A DNA stretch of 64,000 bases from Stramonita haemastoma (taxonomy: Eukaryota > Mollusca > Gastropoda > Neogastropoda > Muricidae). Positions 47,416 through 64,000 of this stretch are shown here, in pieces (within the stretch, counting starts at the first letter, position 1; every line of letters begins with the position of its first letter). The position numbers were made by a program, and so were the translations under genes. The stretch is from the NCBI GenBank assembly GCA_030674155.1, contig CM060323.1, positions 36,977,557 to 37,041,556 of the forward strand, given 5' to 3'. The notes beneath the pieces were generated by a model. That model saw only the letters and a list, made by a program, of their open reading frames with translations. It had not been told where the DNA came from and made no database searches.

Positions 47416-49151
47416 GATGCAGAACTGAAGAGGAATTCAGCATAAAATCACACCCTCAAACAAACATCTCTGTGCATGTATACAGGCACTCGCACAGACG
47501 CTCCAGGAACTGTTCTTCAATGACTTCACTGCAGCCTGGGAGAAGCCACTGACTGAACAAAGATTCAACCATGGATGGCAGACATAAAGAGACAACACAT
47601 TTCTGGCCTAGGAAGAAAGACACGCAAGACATTATACAAAAACTAAAGACAGACAAAACATGCAGACGAGGTCAAGTTGCACCATAAACTGCATACAAAG
47701 AGAAGACACTGGCATATACATGGACTTTTCATTTAAAAGAAAAGGAATCAAACTGAAAATAAAGCTAAAGGGAAAAGAGGCCTGAAAGAACCATGTCCCA
47801 GATTCCCTCTTCATTCCTGACAGCATGGTTCCATGACAGCAGTCCCTGTGTTGTCCTCACTTCACCACTGCTGTCTACAATCACCTGTGGACTGAGCACT
47901 AGACAACAGAAAGCCAGGATCCAACATCTCCATGTCAACTGCCCATTCTGTCTGCACCTGTGAAGGACATCAGTGTACCTTCCCCCCCTTCCCCCCTGTC
48001 AATCAGCCACTATATTCTCACCAGCCTTTCACAAGAATATGTCAGCCAAGACAGAAACACTACCACTGCTAAGCACCAGCAGAGTACACCTTGCCTTTTT
48101 CCCCATAGGACTTGTGCCAGAAAAAGTGAACACTTGCTCTATGCCTGGTACTGGCATGTACTGCAGATCTGCTGCACCCTTTGCATTCGTGACAGAGGAG
48201 TGGTCACTTCCCAAGCCCATCATCATGAACTGTCTGACGGGCAAACACTTTTCTGTGGGTTTTTTTTTCCTTTCTTCAAACCCCTCTTTTGGGCTTTCTT
48301 TTCTTCAGGTTGTGGTGGATGTCTTCACCCACATTTCTGACAGAATTGTAACGTGCTAAAACTGGTCACAAAGGTGTATCCACTAAGGAAGACATCACCC
48401 CATACTGTGTCCTCTTTTTACAGCATGGCTTGTTCCTCCATCTGGTGATGTGATCCTGTGACTCTGTTCTTGGGCTTCATACATACTCACTGACAAGTCT
48501 GAACCATGCAGGGTTCATCCACCCAAGAACCATCTGAAAGAACCAGGACAGCAACCATTTATCCAATAGTCCTCAGCCATGCCACAAAGCTAAGCACAGT
48601 CAGTCTTGCCCTACTGGAAAAGGGACTAACAAAACAGATCTAGCAGACGATGTAGATGTGTTCCTACAAAAACAGGGAAAGGATGGAGGTACTTTTCCAT
48701 TACTGTACAGTAACTACTCTGCCTCCACTTGGTCAGCTGGAAAAACGTCACTGTGACAACACTGACATCCACACACAAGACAGACAACTGGCAACAGTCA
48801 CCATGACACTGTCCACACACAAGACATTACATAACAAAGCAATCTATGGCCATATTCATGGAAAGACGATTTTGTTCTCTCTCCCTTTTTCCCCACTTTT
48901 TTTTTTTTTTTTAAGCAAGGAAGAGGGTCTCTCTGCCCAGTCTTTTAGTCTTCACAGTTAGGTGTTAGCAGCCTCCCAACCTCCCTGGCCCCAGAAAGAA
49001 GTCCTTGAGCAGCTCTTTGTTGCCTGTCCAGCAGCTCAATGCACGGAGCACCCCCCCTCCCCCCCCAACCTGGCCACTTAGTTCTTGAGGCAGGCTCTGA
49101 GCTGACCTGAGCTGACCTGACATGTCAGTGAGCGGCGATCACTAGGTGGGT

Positions 49152-60363
<11,212 letters not shown>

Positions 60364-60512
60364 CTGCAAACAGAAAATTTGTCATAAATTTACATATAAT
60401 GGCTGCTACAGGAACAGCAATGGTAGTACCATGTACATGCTTCTCCTCTAAGTTTGACAGCACCTGCAATGAAAAAAGTATATTATAATACATTATACAT
60501 TATATATTTAAA

Positions 60513-62045
60513 GCAGGTTGAGTTTCAATCACCGCCGGGACCTCTGATGAGGGCTCATACACTGCTACAGGAGCCGAAACTCGAGTCAGGTCATGCCAAA
60601 GGCATAGTTCTTACTCAGAAATGCCTACAATGTTGCCACTGAACGACATTATTCTCTAGAATTTATTTTCATTTCCTTTTTTTTTTTTTTTTTTTTGAAT
60701 CTTTGATAAGTCATTTTCAAAAGTTTGAGAAGTTGGTACCTACACTTGTTCTTCCTCACTATTTTTTCCTCAATAATACTTTGTGGTCAAGTGAGAATTG
60801 CATCTCTAGTAGATCCAAGTGTAGGCCATTTTATATTTTTTTCCCAAATTCTCTTGCCTGTGCATGCATTTAAAGTGTATTGCAATGTTTGGGTTATTAT
60901 CCAGCTAAGACTTGATCACTTGGCTGGGTACAAACTTTATGACCTCCCTTGCATCCTTTGATAAGATCCCCAAACTTAAGGCACAAAGATTCACTAGGTA
61001 CTTATTTTCCCTTATTCATTTTTTTTTTTTCCCAACATATATTCTAAGCATATTTTCTTTCTCTTTTTATCATCGTCTTTTGAGGGCAGCTTCAAAAGGC
61101 CACAGGAATATCAAATATTCCTTTGAATGCAATTGACACTTTCAAATTCTGAAAAGTGTCTTGCTGTAAGGTACCAAAGCAGGTGGAGTTTCAATCACCG
61201 CTGGGACCTCTGATGAGGGCTCATACAGGAGCTGAAACTCAAGTCAGGTCAGGCCAAAGGCATGGTTCTTACTCAGAAGTGCCTACAATGTTGCCACTGA
61301 ACGACATTATTCTCTAGAATTTTTTTTCTTTTTTTTTGAATCTTTGATAAGTCATTTTCAAAATGATTGAGAAGTTGGTACCTACACTTGTTTTTCCTCA
61401 CTATTTTTTCCTCAATAATACTTTGTGGTCAAGTGAGAATTGCATCTCTAGTAGATCCAAGTGTAGGCCATAATTTATATTTTTCCCCCAACTTCTCTTG
61501 CCTGTGCATGCATTTAAAGTGTATTACAATGTTTGGGTTATTATCCAGCTAAGACTGACCACTTGGCTGGGTACAAACTTTATGACCTCCCTTGCATCCT
61601 TTAATAAGATCCCCAAACTTAAGGCACAAAGATTCACTAGGTACTTATTTCCTCTTTTTTTTTCCCAACATATATATTCTAAGCATATTTTCTTTCTCTT
61701 TTTATCATTGTCTTTTGAGGGCAGCTTCAAAAGGCCACAGGAATATCAAATATTCCTTTGAATGCAATTGACACTTTTAAATTCTGAAAAGTGTCTTGCT
61801 GTAAGGTACCACAGCAGGTGATGTTTCAATCACTGCCGGGACCTCTGATGAGGGCTCATACAGGAGCCAAAACTGGAGTCGGGTCAGGTCAAAGGCATGG
61901 TTCTTACTCAGAAATGCCTACAATGCTGCCACTTAACATCTAGATTTTTTTTTTTTTTTTTTTTTTAATTCTTTGACAAGTCATTTTCAAAATGATTGAG
62001 AAGTTGGTACCTACACTTATTTATCCTCACTATTTTTTCCTCAAT
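60513..62045. repeat. Tandem array of about 650-bp units, two and a half copies
   Basis: Units begin at about 60513, 61181 and 61814 with gagtttcaatcaccgccggg-like sequence and share ggacctctgatgagggctca, gaagttggtacctacactt and tagtagatccaagtgtaggc. The third is truncated near 62045. Small frames in units 1 and 2 are near-identical because of the repeat. Confidence 0.92.
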
Positions 62046-63105
62046 AACAATACATTATATTATGTACCAAAAAAAATGTTTAATGTAACAGATCTCCTTA
62101 TCATGTATTAGTACTATTTATTACTCATACTGACTCGGTGATAGTCACAAGTTATAATATGTCTGTGGATGTGGTGATTACAATGATTGCGTATGCTTAT
62201 AGTTATAAAGTGCTCACCATTTGTTCATTCACGCAAATAATTCATTCTTACCACTTCTTTGCCTTCACTTTTGATTGTCGGTATTTGATTTTTTTTTTTG
62301 GTTCCACTTAGGAGTTGGTGGGGGGGGGGGGGGGGGGGGGGGGGCAGGAGTAATTCAAAATTTTGGTTTTTCCTGGACAAAATTATGTACTTATTTATAA
62401 CCACATGCACGCTTTGGCCCATAATACGAAATTGCACATATTTACTGATTTAGGTGGGGTTTTTTTACAAATAGATATTACAAACATGTGAAAAACTTTT
62501 CTTTTTTTTTTAATAGTTAAATAGCTTCATACCACTAAATTTTATATCACAGTATCAGTATCAGGAAAGAACTGCCCTCCAAAGATTTGTCAATGCTTCC
62601 ATCAGCTACAGATAGAATCATTTTAATCATCCTTTTTTCTTTTTCTTTTTTTAAATAAAACTCTGCCTCAGTACCAAAGGTAAAAAAAAAAATGATGAAA
62701 TTTTTTACTCCAACAATATTCTTATAATTTATAAACATACATTTCAGTATTTTCACAATTTAAGTTAAATTTATTTTGTGAAAATATAAATCCTGATCCC
62801 TTTAATATAAAACACTAAATATGGGGGGGGAAATTACACTACAGGTCTGCAAACAGTCTTGTTTTTAATTTTTCTTCTTTCATTCATGTGTGTGTGTGTG
62901 TGTATCATTGTATGTGTGTGTGTGTGTGTGACTGTATACTGCTTGTGTGTGTATGCATGTGTGTGTGTGTGTGGTCACTGTGTGAGTGCATGTGCATGCG
63001 TTTGTGTTCTTTAGTTAAATTACATATGATAAATGAAATAATAATTTAAAAAAACAATGGCAAAGTGAGATTATGCCTTATCTGTCTTTTTTTTTGGGGA
63101 TAACC
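62046..63105. other. Intron sequence upstream of the SH2 exons
   Basis: AT-rich; G homopolymer at 62319-62344, GT-rich stretch at 62888-62995. No SH3-coding exon recognised. Confidence 0.5.
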
Positions 63106-63300
63106 AAGTCGCTCTGTTAAAGTTAAAGTCTGTCCCAAACCTAAGGCTCATCAGGCCGGTGCTTATCCCGGTTTCTGTGGCGTTTAAGCGACTGAGAGTC
63201 ATAGACTCCCCCTGGATAGGACGCCAGTCTATCGCAGGGTTAACCCCCAACACAAGGTTAGTACCCCTTTTACACCTGGGTGGGGGAGAAGTCGCTCTGT
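63106..63300 (-). mobile_element. 5'-truncated family B SINE with target-site duplication
   Basis: Body and tail of family B without the tRNA head. It is bounded by the 12-bp direct repeat aagtcgctctgt at 63106-63117 and 63289-63300. Confidence 0.88.
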
Positions 63301-64000
63301 AATCAAATTTATTTTCAATATATCTTTGAGCAACAAACCCGCTGAGTAAACTGGCTTGTTGATCAACTCAAAATTATAATGTACTATACAATATAATAAC
63401 TTAAATAAGTAGTATACATAATTTTCATTCCATGAGTGGAAAGTAGTACTAGGATAATTTGCCGAGCCACTTTAGTTCCACAGAATGTGGCTGACAGTTT
63501 GAACAGCACTTGACATTTTCCAGCAAGGCCATTTTCTCCTATGTCGGTCTAGAGCTTCCTTGCCATTAACATTAATCAATGACACCAGAGGCTCTCAGTC
63601 TCTGTGTGAGTCATTCATTCCAGCCTAGACCAGTACTCTGCTGAATTACAGTCCACCATTATCGACTACACTTGTCCAGCTTCTCACGTGCTGTGCTTGG
63701 GAGAAAATACTACTGTCTTGTTCTGTGTACTATGACTATGAGGATAATGCATATAATGCAATTAATAATATGTACAGTTGCTCAGCTCTCTTACTTTTAC
63801 CATTCACTCATGCAATGCTATCACAATTTCCATTCCTTTATCATTTATAATGATTCCCTTTTCAATAATTCTGTCAGCGCTACAGTACCAGTATTTCTGT
63901 CAAGACTGAGCAATTGATAATAATCCAAATGAAAGAACAAGGGGAGTAAAGTAAAAGATCAAGAGCAGTGACTGTTGGTCACTATCTAATATAGACTTCT
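63301..64000. other. Right end of the window, nothing recognised
   Basis: Ordinary AT-rich sequence, presumably kinase intron. No exon-like block with splice sites and conserved protein was found. Confidence 0.45.

Larger units (their letters stand above)
40385..49151 (-). other. Space between convergent stop codons: kinase 3' UTR and/or intergenic
   Basis: No supported exons on either strand. Candidate minus-strand poly(A) signals are at 45932-45927 (ATTAAA), 43753-43748 (AATAAA) and 40198-40193 (AATAAA); none is clearly better. Contains minisatellites at 42779-42925, 45205-45625 and 46959-47415 and an inverted repeat at 40888-40971. Open frames such as 43803-44042 (79 aa, plus) look like no known protein. 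Confidence 0.4.

Noticed and set aside
60364..64000. SH3-coding exon of the kinase
   Set aside because: Looked for ALYDY- or WW-type SH3 motifs on the minus strand and found none; the exon must lie outside the window.

Overview
This window is nuclear DNA of an animal, most likely a marine snail (caenogastropod-type mollusc). Evidence: spliced genes with GT-AG introns, two clearly metazoan proteins, several tRNA-derived SINE families of a kind I associate with gastropod genomes, and very abundant CA, CT and CTGT microsatellites and minisatellites. The animal and gene assignments are firm. The gastropod assignment is inference from remembered repeat families. There are no bacterial operons, phages or CRISPR arrays.

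Layout. (1) 0.9-4.9 kb, plus strand: the last three exons of an unrecognised single-pass membrane protein with a Met/Gly-rich cytoplasmic tail; its 5' part lies left of the window or in undetected exons. (2) 4.9-16.8 kb: repeat-rich intergenic DNA with SINEs, a decayed non-LTR retrotransposon (10.4-12.7 kb), microsatellites and a 331-bp foldback palindrome (14.37-14.70 kb). (3) 16.8-40.4 kb, plus strand: a complete DMAP1 gene with 12 coding exons and about 510 codons, including the SANT/Myb-like domain. Intron 7 ends in a minisatellite built from the exon 8 splice acceptor. Exons 8-9 and roughly 4 kb around them are repeated in tandem at 29.8-33.4 kb. (4) 40.4-49.15 kb: no coding exons; either the long 3' UTR of the next gene or intergenic sequence, with two minisatellites. 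(5) 49.15-60.36 kb, minus strand: seven exons of a Src-family tyrosine kinase closest to Drosophila Src42A and vertebrate FRK, from inside SH2 to the C-terminal tail. Its SH3 and N-terminal exons lie right of the window. (6) 60.4-64 kb: intron of the kinase gene, with a tandem array of about 650-bp units and a truncated SINE.

DMAP1 and the kinase are convergent. They have no known joint function: DMAP1 is a nuclear subunit of the TIP60/NuA4 and SRCAP chromatin complexes, and the kinase acts at the inner face of the plasma membrane.

Two themes deserve a second look. Minisatellites sit directly on, or within about 20 nt of, four 3' splice sites in the two genes, and two of them repeat the acceptor itself. 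In addition, seven of the 22 recognised coding exons carry one net single-base indel while splice sites and domains stay intact, which points to uncorrected sequencing errors rather than pseudogenes. I see no new enzymatic or defence system; the splice-acceptor minisatellites are the most unusual signal.
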